A stretch of 64,000 bases of DNA from Caldilineaceae bacterium. GTDB lineage: Bacteria > Chloroflexota > Anaerolineae > Caldilineales > Caldilineaceae. The position numbers were made by a program, and so were the translations under genes. Shown one piece after another: positions 17,701-25,699 of the stretch. Every line of letters starts with the position of its first letter. Positions within the stretch are counted from its first letter, which is position 1. The stretch covers positions 17,741-81,740 of the forward strand of contig JAPOVP010000087.1 in NCBI GenBank assembly GCA_026708085.1, in the 5' to 3' direction. Below the pieces are notes generated by a model. That model did not search any database, was not told the DNA's origin, and saw only the letters and a program-made list of their open reading frames with translations.

Positions 17701-19140
17701 ATGTCCGACCTTCGCTCGCTGGTGGACCGAGGGCCCGGGCCGCGACACGCTTTTTTGCCCAGTCTCAATCCTGACTCACTTGCCGAGACACTCGTCGCCT
17801 TCGCCAATGGTGAAGGCGGTACTGTCGTTCTGGGGGTTGACTCCAATGGCAGCCGAGGAGATCAGCTGGTAGGCGATGATGTGGAGGGTGTGTTGCGGGC
17901 GGCCCTGGCCCTTTGCCGCCCGCCAATGCGTACGGCGTGGCAGCAGGAGGAGACGCAGTCGGGACCTATAGTCTTGCTACGGGTTGATCGCAGCAGCGAG
18001 TTGCACATTCTTTCTGACGGACGGGCGTTGGTACGCCGCGGCAGTGAGAATCGACCGCTAAGCCCGTCGGAATTGGAGATACTGGTGGGGAATCGGGCGA
18101 TGGGTGAGTTTGAGACCGATGTCGTTCCCGGTTCTGCCAGGGAGGACCTGGACGAGGAGGTAATCGACGAGTATCTCGAGAGGAGGCAGAAGCGCAACCC
18201 GCACGGCGCGCTCTTGCCCAAGAACAGACTGCTGCAACAGATTGGCGCCATAGCCCCTGACGGGTCACCGACGGTAAGCGGGATGCTCCTGTTTGGGCAA
18301 GAGCCCCAGCTGTTTCTGCCACACAGCCGGGCGGTATTTGTTAAGTTTGATGACAGTCCGGGCGCCTTCAGAACGGACGAGAGGGCGAGGCTGGCCAAGT
18401 CGGCCGGCTCTGAGGCAACAGTTTACCTGGGGAGCGACGCCGGTTCATTCGGTTATGGCCGCCGCGAAGAGATCACGGGCCCTCTGGCTCGAATAGTCGA
18501 GCGCGGCTGGCGGGTCATCTGGGAAGAGATGGGCAAGAAAGCCGTGGTGAAGGGGCTTCAGCGGGAAGATCAGACGGAGTACCCCCCTTTTGCCGTGCGT
18601 GAAGCTCTGGTCAATGCTGTTTGTCACCGGGACTATCGCCTTAGGGGAAGCAGCGTTGAAATCCACATGCGCCCAGACAGCCTGGAGATTATCAGTCCCG
18701 GCGGGCTGCCGGCGTACATTACGATCGAAAACATTGTTGAGGAACATTACAGCCGCAATCCTCGTCTGGTCAACGGGCTTTACCAGTGGGGCTATATCGA
18801 GGAGCTGGGCCTGGGGGTTGACCGCATGATCGAGGACATGGTGGCGGCAGGGCATCCGCCCCCGCTGTTCAATGCGAAAAGCCATCGATTCTCGGTCACA
18901 TTGCAGAACAGGAAAGACCTGGAGAAAATCATCCCGGAATGGGAACAGCACATGAATGAACGCCAGCTCAAGGCCATGCAGTTTGTGCAGGCGAACGGGA
19001 GCATAAGCAATCGGGACTACCGGCAGCTGTGCACCCATGTTGGAGCGGAAACGTTACGACTGGACCTGGTTGACCTGGTGGACAAGAAGCTACTCCTTAA
19101 GATCGGCGACAAACGAGGGACCCGATACATTCTCAGATAG
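17701..19140 (+). CDS. AlbA_2-type putative transcriptional regulator with GHKL-like domain
   Basis: This protein of about 479 aa has an N-terminal Schlafen AlbA_2-like DNA-binding domain (LAETLVAFANGEGGTVVLGV, residues ~28-47). A central domain follows with the diagnostic REALVNAVCHRDY and IISPGGLP motifs of the C-terminal HATPase_c_4 module of this family. A winged-helix-like tail ends in LVDKKLLLKIGDKRGTRY. Such proteins are often annotated as RecG-like or as transcriptional regulators; their ligands are mostly unknown. Two ATGs, at 17692 and 17701, share one AAGGGAG site (17684-17690). The second has the normal spacing and is chosen. Its position directly behind gyrA suggests co-transcription. 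Confidence 0.85.
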   Translation: MSDLRSLVDRGPGPRHAFLPSLNPDSLAETLVAFANGEGGTVVLGVDSNGSRGDQLVGDDVEGVLRAALALCRPPMRTAWQQEETQSGPIVLLRVDRSSELHILSDGRALVRRGSENRPLSPSELEILVGNRAMGEFETDVVPGSAREDLDEEVIDEYLERRQKRNPHGALLPKNRLLQQIGAIAPDGSPTVSGMLLFGQEPQLFLPHSRAVFVKFDDSPGAFRTDERARLAKSAGSEATVYLGSDAGSFGYGRREEITGPLARIVERGWRVIWEEMGKKAVVKGLQREDQTEYPPFAVREALVNAVCHRDYRLRGSSVEIHMRPDSLEIISPGGLPAYITIENIVEEHYSRNPRLVNGLYQWGYIEELGLGVDRMIEDMVAAGHPPPLFNAKSHRFSVTLQNRKDLEKIIPEWEQHMNERQLKAMQFVQANGSISNRDYRQLCTHVGAETLRLDLVDLVDKKLLLKIGDKRGTRYILR

Positions 19141-19549
19141 CAGCAACCGAGCAGTTTCCGGTACTGGGACCCACGCTCTCGGGATTTGCCGGAGTCTTGC
19201 GGTTCTCCTCGCACGTCGATGGTGGCCATTGCAGTTGGCAGTGAAGGCAAGGCGTGAGCAATGGCAGGTTGCGCCTCATTCCAGCTCGCGAACTGACAGT
19301 GGCTGAGAAGTTACGTCAATAAAGGCTCAGTTTGGGATAATTGGGTTATTCATTTGGGATAACGGGCCGTTACGAGAGGATAGGCCCTGAATATCCCAAC
19401 GATAATGGAATGGTTTGAATCGAGCTGGAACCCGGAGTCTTCAGGAAAGGATAGCGCTGCGCTGCTCCGAATCACAGGAGGCACGCTGCGGCCCACTCAG
19501 ATTGAGGCCGGGTCGCCAAGAAGATGACTTGGCGCTCTTCATACCCCGA
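19141..19549. other. Region upstream of lepB with TTTGGGATAA motifs
   Basis: TTTGGGATAA occurs at 19331-19340 and 19353-19362 (22-bp period), and the inverted form ATATCCCAA lies at 19391-19399. These may be binding sites for a regulator. No gene is evident. Confidence 0.35.
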
Positions 19550-19579
19550 TTGTTTGCCGTCAAAGTCGGGTGATATAAT
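19550..19579 (+). promoter_or_regulatory. Extended -10 promoter of lepB
   Basis: A perfect TATAAT (19574-19579) is preceded by TGA, giving an extended -10, and by TTGTTT (19550-19555) with an 18-base spacer. Confidence 0.65.
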
Positions 19580-19638
19580 CTAGGTAGACTCTTGCCCTTG
19601 GAAAGGGGCGTCTACGCCACGAAACCGGACCCAAGCCA

Positions 19639-20451
19639 TTGCGCCACGATAAGAGAATCCTGAACGCGACGGAGACCGAATCCGAGAATTCGGCCCAGAG
19701 TGACCCGGTCGCGTCTCCAACATCTGAGAGTGACCAAGCATCTGTGGAACATCTGCAGTCCCGATCAAGAATCGAACGAGGACCTGAAACTCCACTACGC
19801 GGCACCAATGGGATGACGACTGCAGTCCCGACTGTCGGCGTCATGTCGGTCGGCGACGGGCATGTTGCGTTTGCTGACGACCGGAGGGACGATGATGATC
19901 CGGGGCTGAAGTCTCTGCTGCGAGAGACGTTGGAAACGGTCATTCTGGCGATCCTCATTTTCCTGGTGATCCGCAGCCTTGTGCAAAACTATCGTATTGA
20001 AGGCCAGTCGATGGAGCCGAACTTCCAACATGGTCAGTATCTGCTCGTAAACAAGCTGGCCTATCGATTGGGAGAATACCGGCGGGGAGACGTCATAGTC
20101 TTCCATTACCCCAACAACCCATCGCAGGACTACATAAAGCGGGTGATCGGTCTGCCGGGTGACACGGTTGAGTTTCGAGACGGCGTCCTCATTGTAAATG
20201 GCCTGACAGTAGAAGAGCCGTATGACCAGATCCCGATTGCACGAGATATTCCGGCGCAGACAGTCGCACCCGGATTCTTGTATGTATTGGGAGACAACCG
20301 CCCGGCGTCGTCCGACACGCGCACGTGGGGCCAGTTGTCGCAGGAGTTTGTCATCGGTAAAGCGTGGGTAGCCATTTGGCCAGTTGAAAAGGCTGGCGTG
20401 GTAGAGCACCCGGCCATTGAAATAGGGTCGGTATTGGAACTGACTCCATAG
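19639..20451 (+). CDS. lepB: Signal peptidase I
   Basis: The catalytic serine is in EGQSMEPNF and the general-base lysine in DYIKRVIGLPGD; LGDNRPASSDTRTWG is the third conserved box. A membrane helix (TVILAILIFLVIRSLV) precedes the catalytic domain, which faces outside and cleaves signal peptides from exported pre-proteins. The start is not settled. The frame opens at a TTG (19639) with no good ribosome site, and the first in-frame ATG is 19813. The ~95 residues before the helix are Ser/Glu/Asp-rich and unconserved in appearance. A strong promoter lies 60 bases before the TTG. Confidence 0.92.
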   Translation: MRHDKRILNATETESENSAQSDPVASPTSESDQASVEHLQSRSRIERGPETPLRGTNGMTTAVPTVGVMSVGDGHVAFADDRRDDDDPGLKSLLRETLETVILAILIFLVIRSLVQNYRIEGQSMEPNFQHGQYLLVNKLAYRLGEYRRGDVIVFHYPNNPSQDYIKRVIGLPGDTVEFRDGVLIVNGLTVEEPYDQIPIARDIPAQTVAPGFLYVLGDNRPASSDTRTWGQLSQEFVIGKAWVAIWPVEKAGVVEHPAIEIGSVLELTP

Positions 20452-20586
20452 TTCTTTCGGTCCCTTACCGAAGAGCGAAGATCAGCTTCGCCTTGCGCGG
20501 CGATGCCCCGGTTGGTCAGGTGGAGTAACGTTACTGCTAGGGCAGCAGAAGACAGGATGGTCTGAGGACGAACCGGGAGACTTCGC

Positions 20587-20865
20587 ATGTCAAACGTCAG
20601 GGTCAGAGATTTCCTAATTCTTATCGGTCACACGTGGATGTGCCTGGACTGCCGGAGCAAGCTTCTCGAGAACCCGGAGGCAACTCTCGTCGGCCACAAG
20701 TTAAGCGAGTTTGAGCGAGAGAAGCTACTTGCGCTTACCGATAGCTCCTATCGCACGATGATGGATCTTGAGGCGGCAACCGGGCTCACTGCCGATGAAG
20801 TTTCGCTCGCTATAGATCACCCTCGCTCACGTCTGCGTCATCTGGGTACTCGCGTGCGAGGGTAG
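20587..20865 (+). CDS. Small hypothetical protein with LigA/RiPP-leader-like helix pattern
   Basis: The 92-aa product has CLDC near residue 19 and then LLENPEATLVGHKLSEFE, which recalls the 'dP-x-x-x-L-x-x-y-x-L-s-x-e-E' pattern of LigA-like small proteins and of some RiPP leader peptides. The C-terminal half (LTADEVSLAIDHPRSRLRHL) looks like a helix-turn-helix piece. No modifying enzyme is next to it, so a RiPP role has no support from context. GGGAGA lies six bases before the ATG. Confidence 0.6.
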   Translation: MSNVRVRDFLILIGHTWMCLDCRSKLLENPEATLVGHKLSEFEREKLLALTDSSYRTMMDLEAATGLTADEVSLAIDHPRSRLRHLGTRVRG

Positions 20866-20884
20866 AAGGAATGCAGACCCATGC

Positions 20885-21322
20885 GTGCGGCCGTCGGTGA
20901 GTCAGCAGACTGTGGACATTCCAACGCTTTTTGACCGTTACGAGTGGGGGTTCGAGACGGTCGAGCCCGGCATCTGGCGCAGCACATTTGCCGACGAACA
21001 GGACGAGGAGTTCGATCTCTATGTGGCCGACAGCGAGGAATGGCTGCACTTTGCCGTAACACCTTTCACCCCTGCTCCCGCGCCGGAGTGCCGGCAAAAA
21101 CTCACGTCCCTGCTGCTGAACTTGAATCAATCGGTACGGCTAGTCCGATTCGCTACGGACAGCGATGGCGACGTCTCTCTGCTGGCGGACTTGCCACGAG
21201 CAACCCTGTCCTTTGCCCTCTTTGCAGCGACCATGGACGCCCTCATCCACTATACGCGGGAGCTGGCCACCCCGGTGGGCAGGGCCGCGACCGACCCCCG
21301 CTTTGAAGTGTCGTTCCCCTAG
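20885..21322 (+). CDS. YbjN-like / secretion-chaperone-fold protein
   Basis: The 145-aa product has the alternating strand and helix pattern of YbjN-type domains: a beta hairpin GIWRSTFADEQDEEFDLYVA, then the Asn-containing helix LLLNLNQSV followed by LVRFATDSDGDVSLLADLP. These are small cytoplasmic binding domains of largely unknown role. The start is uncertain (GTG at 20885 or 20897; no clear ribosome site). It lies between the 92-aa gene and the FAM151-like gene, all in the same direction. Confidence 0.6.
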   Translation: MRPSVSQQTVDIPTLFDRYEWGFETVEPGIWRSTFADEQDEEFDLYVADSEEWLHFAVTPFTPAPAPECRQKLTSLLLNLNQSVRLVRFATDSDGDVSLLADLPRATLSFALFAATMDALIHYTRELATPVGRAATDPRFEVSFP

Positions 21323-21352
21323 CCAGAGGCTCACCCACAAGAGGAGATTGCA

Positions 21353-22102
21353 ATGGCCAAAGCGCTGGCAGCTCGGTGGCTGCCGATATTGGAGCCGTTG
21401 GGCGTCAGACGCCCGGGCGACGTCGGCTGGATTCATGGCGCCAACAGATCGCAGGCCCTGCTGGGCGCGCTGTCAGACCAGAGAGTACAGTTCATAGAGG
21501 GTGATATTTCGCTGGTTGGGGGAGAGATCATCATGGCCCATCCTCCGGTAGCGGAGAGCGATCTGAGCTTTGAGAGGTGGTTGGACCTTACGGTTGCCGC
21601 GGGGAAGGGCGCGAAACTTGACTTCAAGTCGCCGGAAGCGGTAGTCCCATGTCTCACCTACGCGGCAAAACGGGCTGCAGGCAAGATACCTCTGTGCGCC
21701 AATGCTGATATCCTGGCCGGCCCTGGTGGAGACGAGGCGCTGTTCAGACCAGACAAATTTGTGAGCCAATGCAGAAGTCTCTTGCCCCGGGCCTTTCTTT
21801 CACTCGGTTGGACCGTTGAAGAAGGAGATCCAGGTTATACAGGGGCGATGATCGACGCGATGCTGGAGTTTCTGGCGAAGGTTGACGCAGAAGTCACTCT
21901 GTGCTTTTTTGCGGGTTACCTGCCAGATGTCTGGCCGCGAGTGGAGGAGATTTTGGAGGAGACCGATTACACTCTAACCATCTGGGGCAAGATCAGAGAC
22001 AGAAAGCTTGAATCATGGATACGGGACAACACTCCTGCGGAGCGCTGTTTCTATGACATACAGTGGAGCGACGGTACACAGATACACCTGGCACAGTCCT
22101 GA
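21353..22102 (+). CDS. FAM151/menorin-family protein (PLC-like phosphodiesterase fold)
   Basis: The 249-aa protein matches the menorin/FAM151 domain of animals along its length: WIHGANRSQALLGAL, EGDISLVGGEIIMAHPP, GAKLDFKSPEAVVP, NADILAGPGG and a LSLGWTVEEG strand. This family belongs to the GDPD/PLC-like TIM-barrel superfamily, but its substrate is unknown even in animals. There is no signal peptide, so the protein is probably cytoplasmic. GAGGAGA five bases before the ATG supports the start. It is last in the lepB-proximal plus-strand run and converges on the sulfatase gene. Confidence 0.75.
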   Translation: MAKALAARWLPILEPLGVRRPGDVGWIHGANRSQALLGALSDQRVQFIEGDISLVGGEIIMAHPPVAESDLSFERWLDLTVAAGKGAKLDFKSPEAVVPCLTYAAKRAAGKIPLCANADILAGPGGDEALFRPDKFVSQCRSLLPRAFLSLGWTVEEGDPGYTGAMIDAMLEFLAKVDAEVTLCFFAGYLPDVWPRVEEILEETDYTLTIWGKIRDRKLESWIRDNTPAERCFYDIQWSDGTQIHLAQS

Positions 22103-22139
22103 ACCTTGCCGCCCAGTCAGCGTAGAAATGCCGCCGTGT

Positions 22140-23768
22140 TCACCGCCTGAGAGGCCAGGGCAGCACACCAACTCGTTCGGCCCAGTTTCGGTATAGGCCG
22201 GCGAACTCCTCAACCTTGGGCGGATTCTTGTCACTCAGATCGTTCAGTTCGGTCCGGTCCTCCTGCATGTCGTAAAGTTCCCAACTGCCTCCAAATCTAC
22301 TGACCAGCTTCCACTGCCCCAAGCGGACGGCTCGATTTCCTTCGTGTTCCCAAAAAATGTGGCTTAGCCGACTCCATTTGCCGCCTCTCAGCAACGGCAG
22401 GAAGCTCTCTCCTTCCAGAGGCTGTACGGGACGCCCGTCGTACTCGGCAGGGTGAGGAATCCCAGCGGCGTCAAGGAAAGTCGGCAGAATATCGATGATA
22501 TGACAGGCCTCGTGCACGATCTGATTGGGTTGAATTGCCGAAGGCCAGTAGGCGATGAGGGGCGTGGAGATGCCGCCTTCGTGAACCCAATGCTTATAAA
22601 GGCGGAAGGGGGCATTGGAAGCATTTGCCCAGGGGAGGTCGTAGCTCATGAAAGTGTGAGGGCCCCCGGGAAGAATGGCGGGCTCGTTACCGACACGCAT
22701 CGGCCTGCCATCGGGCGTCCAGTCGCTGTAACGGTCGACCCAGCCGTTTTCGGCGAGGAATTCAGCGCAGCCGCCGTTATCTGACAGGAAGAGAATTAGC
22801 GTGTTGTCGTCGAGCTGCGAGTCCCTCAACGCGGACAAGATGCGCCCGATTCCCTGATCCATCCGGTCTATTTGCGCGGCGTAGACAGCCATGCGCATGT
22901 CCTCCCAATCGAGGTTGCGCGCGTCCTGCCAAGGGGGCGCGGTATCGTCGCGGGGAGAGATAGGCCAGCGGCTGTCCAGCACACCCATACCTTTGAGCTC
23001 CTCGTGCCGCGCGGTACGCAGCGCGTCCCATCCTCCCTTGCGATAGGTCCCTTCGTACCTGGCGATGTCTTCCGGCAATGCGTGCAGCGGCCAGTGGGGG
23101 GCGGTGTAGGCCACATAGAGGAAGAAAGGATCGTCGGTTCGGGAGGCCTCTTCGATCATCCTGGCGGCCTGGTCGCTGATGGCATCGGTGTAATAGTAGG
23201 CGTCGGATGCGGCGGACTGGTCTTCCTGCCCGTTTCCCTGACTCTCCAACGCCTCCCCAGCTGCGACGAAGGAATCGTCTTCCATAAGCGAATATGGCGA
23301 GAAGAAGCTGCCGGCGCCGTCCAGTGTACCGTAGTAGCGGTCGAAGCCTCTTTGGCGAGGTGTCGGATGTCCCTCTTCGCCGGGTCGCCAGGATTCCGGC
23401 CTGGTTGGGTCGTAGGCGCCGCCAACGTGCCATTTTCCGGACATGTATGTGCGGTAGCCGCCGCTCTTGAGCGCCTCTGCGATGGTCACGACGTCGTCAC
23501 GCAGGTATCCCTGGTAGGCGGGTGAACCGGAGTTCTCCATCATGTGGCCGATGCCTGCTTGATGGGGATAGGCGCCTGTGAGCATGCAGGCGCGGGTCGG
23601 GCAGCAACGCGCATAGTTGTACATCTGGGAGAAACGCATTCCGCCGCGGGCCAGCCGGTCCAAGTTAGGCGTCCGGACTTCCGAGCCATAGCAGCCGATA
23701 TCAGAATACCCCATGTCGTCCACGAGAATAAGGACGAAGTTCGGGCGCGACGTAGAAGTTTCTGTCAT
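22140..23768 (-). CDS. Type I sulfatase (arylsulfatase family)
   Basis: The 542-aa enzyme hydrolyses a sulfate ester. The formylglycine motif is C55-C-P-T-R59, with Cys55 as the residue to be oxidised by a formylglycine-generating enzyme not encoded here. The metal ligands are in LVDDMGYSDIG and FLSDNGG, and GKWHVGG supplies the catalytic lysine/histidine. There is no signal peptide, so it may act in the cytoplasm on imported sulfated compounds. CGGAG lies about eight bases before the ATG. The aminotransferase gene lies 111 bases upstream on the same strand. Confidence 0.92.
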   Translation of the reverse strand: MTETSTSRPNFVLILVDDMGYSDIGCYGSEVRTPNLDRLARGGMRFSQMYNYARCCPTRACMLTGAYPHQAGIGHMMENSGSPAYQGYLRDDVVTIAEALKSGGYRTYMSGKWHVGGAYDPTRPESWRPGEEGHPTPRQRGFDRYYGTLDGAGSFFSPYSLMEDDSFVAAGEALESQGNGQEDQSAASDAYYYTDAISDQAARMIEEASRTDDPFFLYVAYTAPHWPLHALPEDIARYEGTYRKGGWDALRTARHEELKGMGVLDSRWPISPRDDTAPPWQDARNLDWEDMRMAVYAAQIDRMDQGIGRILSALRDSQLDDNTLILFLSDNGGCAEFLAENGWVDRYSDWTPDGRPMRVGNEPAILPGGPHTFMSYDLPWANASNAPFRLYKHWVHEGGISTPLIAYWPSAIQPNQIVHEACHIIDILPTFLDAAGIPHPAEYDGRPVQPLEGESFLPLLRGGKWSRLSHIFWEHEGNRAVRLGQWKLVSRFGGSWELYDMQEDRTELNDLSDKNPPKVEEFAGLYRNWAERVGVLPWPLRR

Positions 23769-23879
23769 CTGAGTCTCCGTGGGGCAGGACAGATCTGCAA
23801 GGGAAACGAGGATTGCGGGTGTTCTTGGGGCGTGGAATTCGCGTCTGGTCAGGCGCGTCCGTGTTCAGGCCGCCCTTGC

Positions 23880-25265
23880 TCAGCCGAGGGTCAAGTGAGG
23901 CGTTTTCTCCTGGACGTAGGGTTTGACGACCTCCAGACTCTGGCCCATCACGTCGACGGCTACGTCGACTTCCTTTTCCGACATGGGTGTGGAGATGGCG
24001 TACTGGCACCTGGGCGCGCTGAATATGCCGCGATTCATCATTTCCAGGTGTAGCAGGCCGGGCAGGTCCTGCGCCCTCTCTTGCGCGGCTACGGCGTCGC
24101 GGGCGTCTCTTATCTTCTCGTCGCTCCAGTGGATGCGAATAATTGACCCTGAACCCACGGCGCGTATGCTCACGCCAGCGGCCTGGAATGCCGCGTTGAG
24201 CCCGTTTCTCAACCTCTGGCCCAACTCATTAACTCTTGCCACCTGATCGGCTTCATATTCCTTCATGGTTGCCAGACCCGCGGCCATCGTGATGTTGTTG
24301 CCGTTGAAGGTGCCATTATGCGGGATAGTCATAGGGTGGGTGGGGTCGAAAGGCGCCATGATTTCTTTGCGCCCGCCAAAGGCGGCAAGCGGAAGGCCGC
24401 CGCCGATGAACTTTGCGATCGAGGTCAGGTCAGGCGTCACCCCAATAGTGGCCTGGAAGCCACCTACGTCCTGTCGGAAGGTCATGATCTCGTCAAAGAT
24501 TAGGAGTACGTCGAATTCATCGGCAAGCTGCCTGACTCCCTGGAGGTACCCAGGTTCGGGTTCAACTCCGCCGCCGGCACCGAGCGCGGGTTCCAGGATA
24601 ATGCCGGCGATTTCGCCGCCACGGGCGCGTAGCACGTCGCGAAGTGCATCGAGATCATTAAATGGCGCCACCAACATTCCTGCCAACGTCGCTTTGGGCA
24701 CGCCTCTGCTTGAGAGTTTAGGACGGGGAAGCCCTTCTTCTGTGGTATCCGGTTGCATGTTCAGCTGAACGTAGTCGTGGGAGCCGTGGTACCCGCCGTC
24801 CATCTTGATGATGATGTCCCTGCCGGTGAAGGCCCGCGCGGCGCGCATCGCCAATAAGGTGGCTTCCGTGCCGGAGTTGCAGTAGCGGACGCTGTCAAAG
24901 CTGGGAACGCGACTGCAGAGCATCTCTGCGTGTTCTACCGTAACTTCGGCAGCGGAACCGAGAACCGTGCCTCGGGCGGCCTGTTCCTGGATGGCACCGA
25001 CGGTTGCAGGGTGGGCATGGCCGTGGATCAGGGATGTGTAGTTGTTGAGAAAGTCGATGTACTGGTTCTCGTCATAGTCGTAGAGAAAACAGCCTTCTCC
25101 GCGAGTCATGTAGGCAGGATAGGGTGTGTAATAGGAAGCTGCCCTGGTGTCCCCACCGGGCATAGACTCTTTGGCGCGCGTGTCCCACTCGCTGGATCCG
25201 TGCGTACGCTGGCGAAAGGTCTCGGTGATCAGTTTGGCGGCGTCCTGTCCTGGTTTGGTGCTCAC
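23880..25265 (-). CDS. Class III PLP aminotransferase, glutamate-1-semialdehyde-aminomutase-like
   Basis: The 461-aa protein shows the HemL-like pattern: GGDTRAASYYTPYP, NSGTEATLLAMRAAR, GGYHGSHD, LIFDEIMTFR and the PLP lysine near 285 in IAKFIGGGLPLAAFGG. Full HemL activity is doubtful because it sits with a sulfatase rather than heme genes; many such enzymes transaminate other amino ketones. The start is the GTG at 25265, with GGAGGT five bases before it; the longer open frame upstream has no support. Confidence 0.88.
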   Translation of the reverse strand: MSTKPGQDAAKLITETFRQRTHGSSEWDTRAKESMPGGDTRAASYYTPYPAYMTRGEGCFLYDYDENQYIDFLNNYTSLIHGHAHPATVGAIQEQAARGTVLGSAAEVTVEHAEMLCSRVPSFDSVRYCNSGTEATLLAMRAARAFTGRDIIIKMDGGYHGSHDYVQLNMQPDTTEEGLPRPKLSSRGVPKATLAGMLVAPFNDLDALRDVLRARGGEIAGIILEPALGAGGGVEPEPGYLQGVRQLADEFDVLLIFDEIMTFRQDVGGFQATIGVTPDLTSIAKFIGGGLPLAAFGGRKEIMAPFDPTHPMTIPHNGTFNGNNITMAAGLATMKEYEADQVARVNELGQRLRNGLNAAFQAAGVSIRAVGSGSIIRIHWSDEKIRDARDAVAAQERAQDLPGLLHLEMMNRGIFSAPRCQYAISTPMSEKEVDVAVDVMGQSLEVVKPYVQEKTPHLTLG

Positions 25266-25483
25266 GGCAGACCTCCATGGCGCCCTATTTCGGCACCGGT
25301 AATTGTCTCTTGCAGAATTGGCCCAACATTGAAGCCTGCGGCCTCTTACGAGTACTGCAGAAAAGGAGATGCGGGAAGAGGAAGAGGCAGGCGGATCACC
25401 AAGGTTCCAGGCTTCACTCACCGGTGGGATTGTAGCATACAGTTTCGGTGGCAACAACGGACTCATCACGGCAGAGGGCTTGG

Positions 25484-25512
25484 GGGCACCCAGAAGGGGT
25501 GCCCCTTTTTTC
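25484..25512 (+). terminator. Orphan terminator-like hairpin
   Basis: GGGGCACCC (25484-25492) pairs with GGGTGCCCC (25498-25506), followed by TTTTTT. No plus-strand gene ends upstream, because the preceding gene is divergent, so it may end a short unannotated transcript or be a relic of the GGGCACCC repeat family. The rest of 25266-25699 shows nothing clear. Confidence 0.6.
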
Positions 25513-25699
25513 GTTGTTGGAGATGGAATGTCTGTTTGCAGAAGGCTCGAACGGCTCAATTTATCAGGAGGGAACAGAACAGTGAGGGCTGCCGTCTTAG
25601 TTTTTGGTTGGAAAGCTCGGCGACCTGGGTCTGTCTTCAGAATCAGGTCGCAAAGTCGGAAGGTTTTCACGCAATCATTTACCGCAAGTGAGGTGGGGA

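Noticed and set aside
23880..25265. Genuine hemL (glutamate-1-semialdehyde aminomutase)
   Set aside because: Pattern is HemL-like, but the context is a sulfatase and no heme genes are nearby; function left general.
25266..25670. N-terminal extension of the aminotransferase frame by 135 codons
   Set aside because: GGAGGT before the GTG at 25265 and typical family length support the short form; the extension has no family resemblance.
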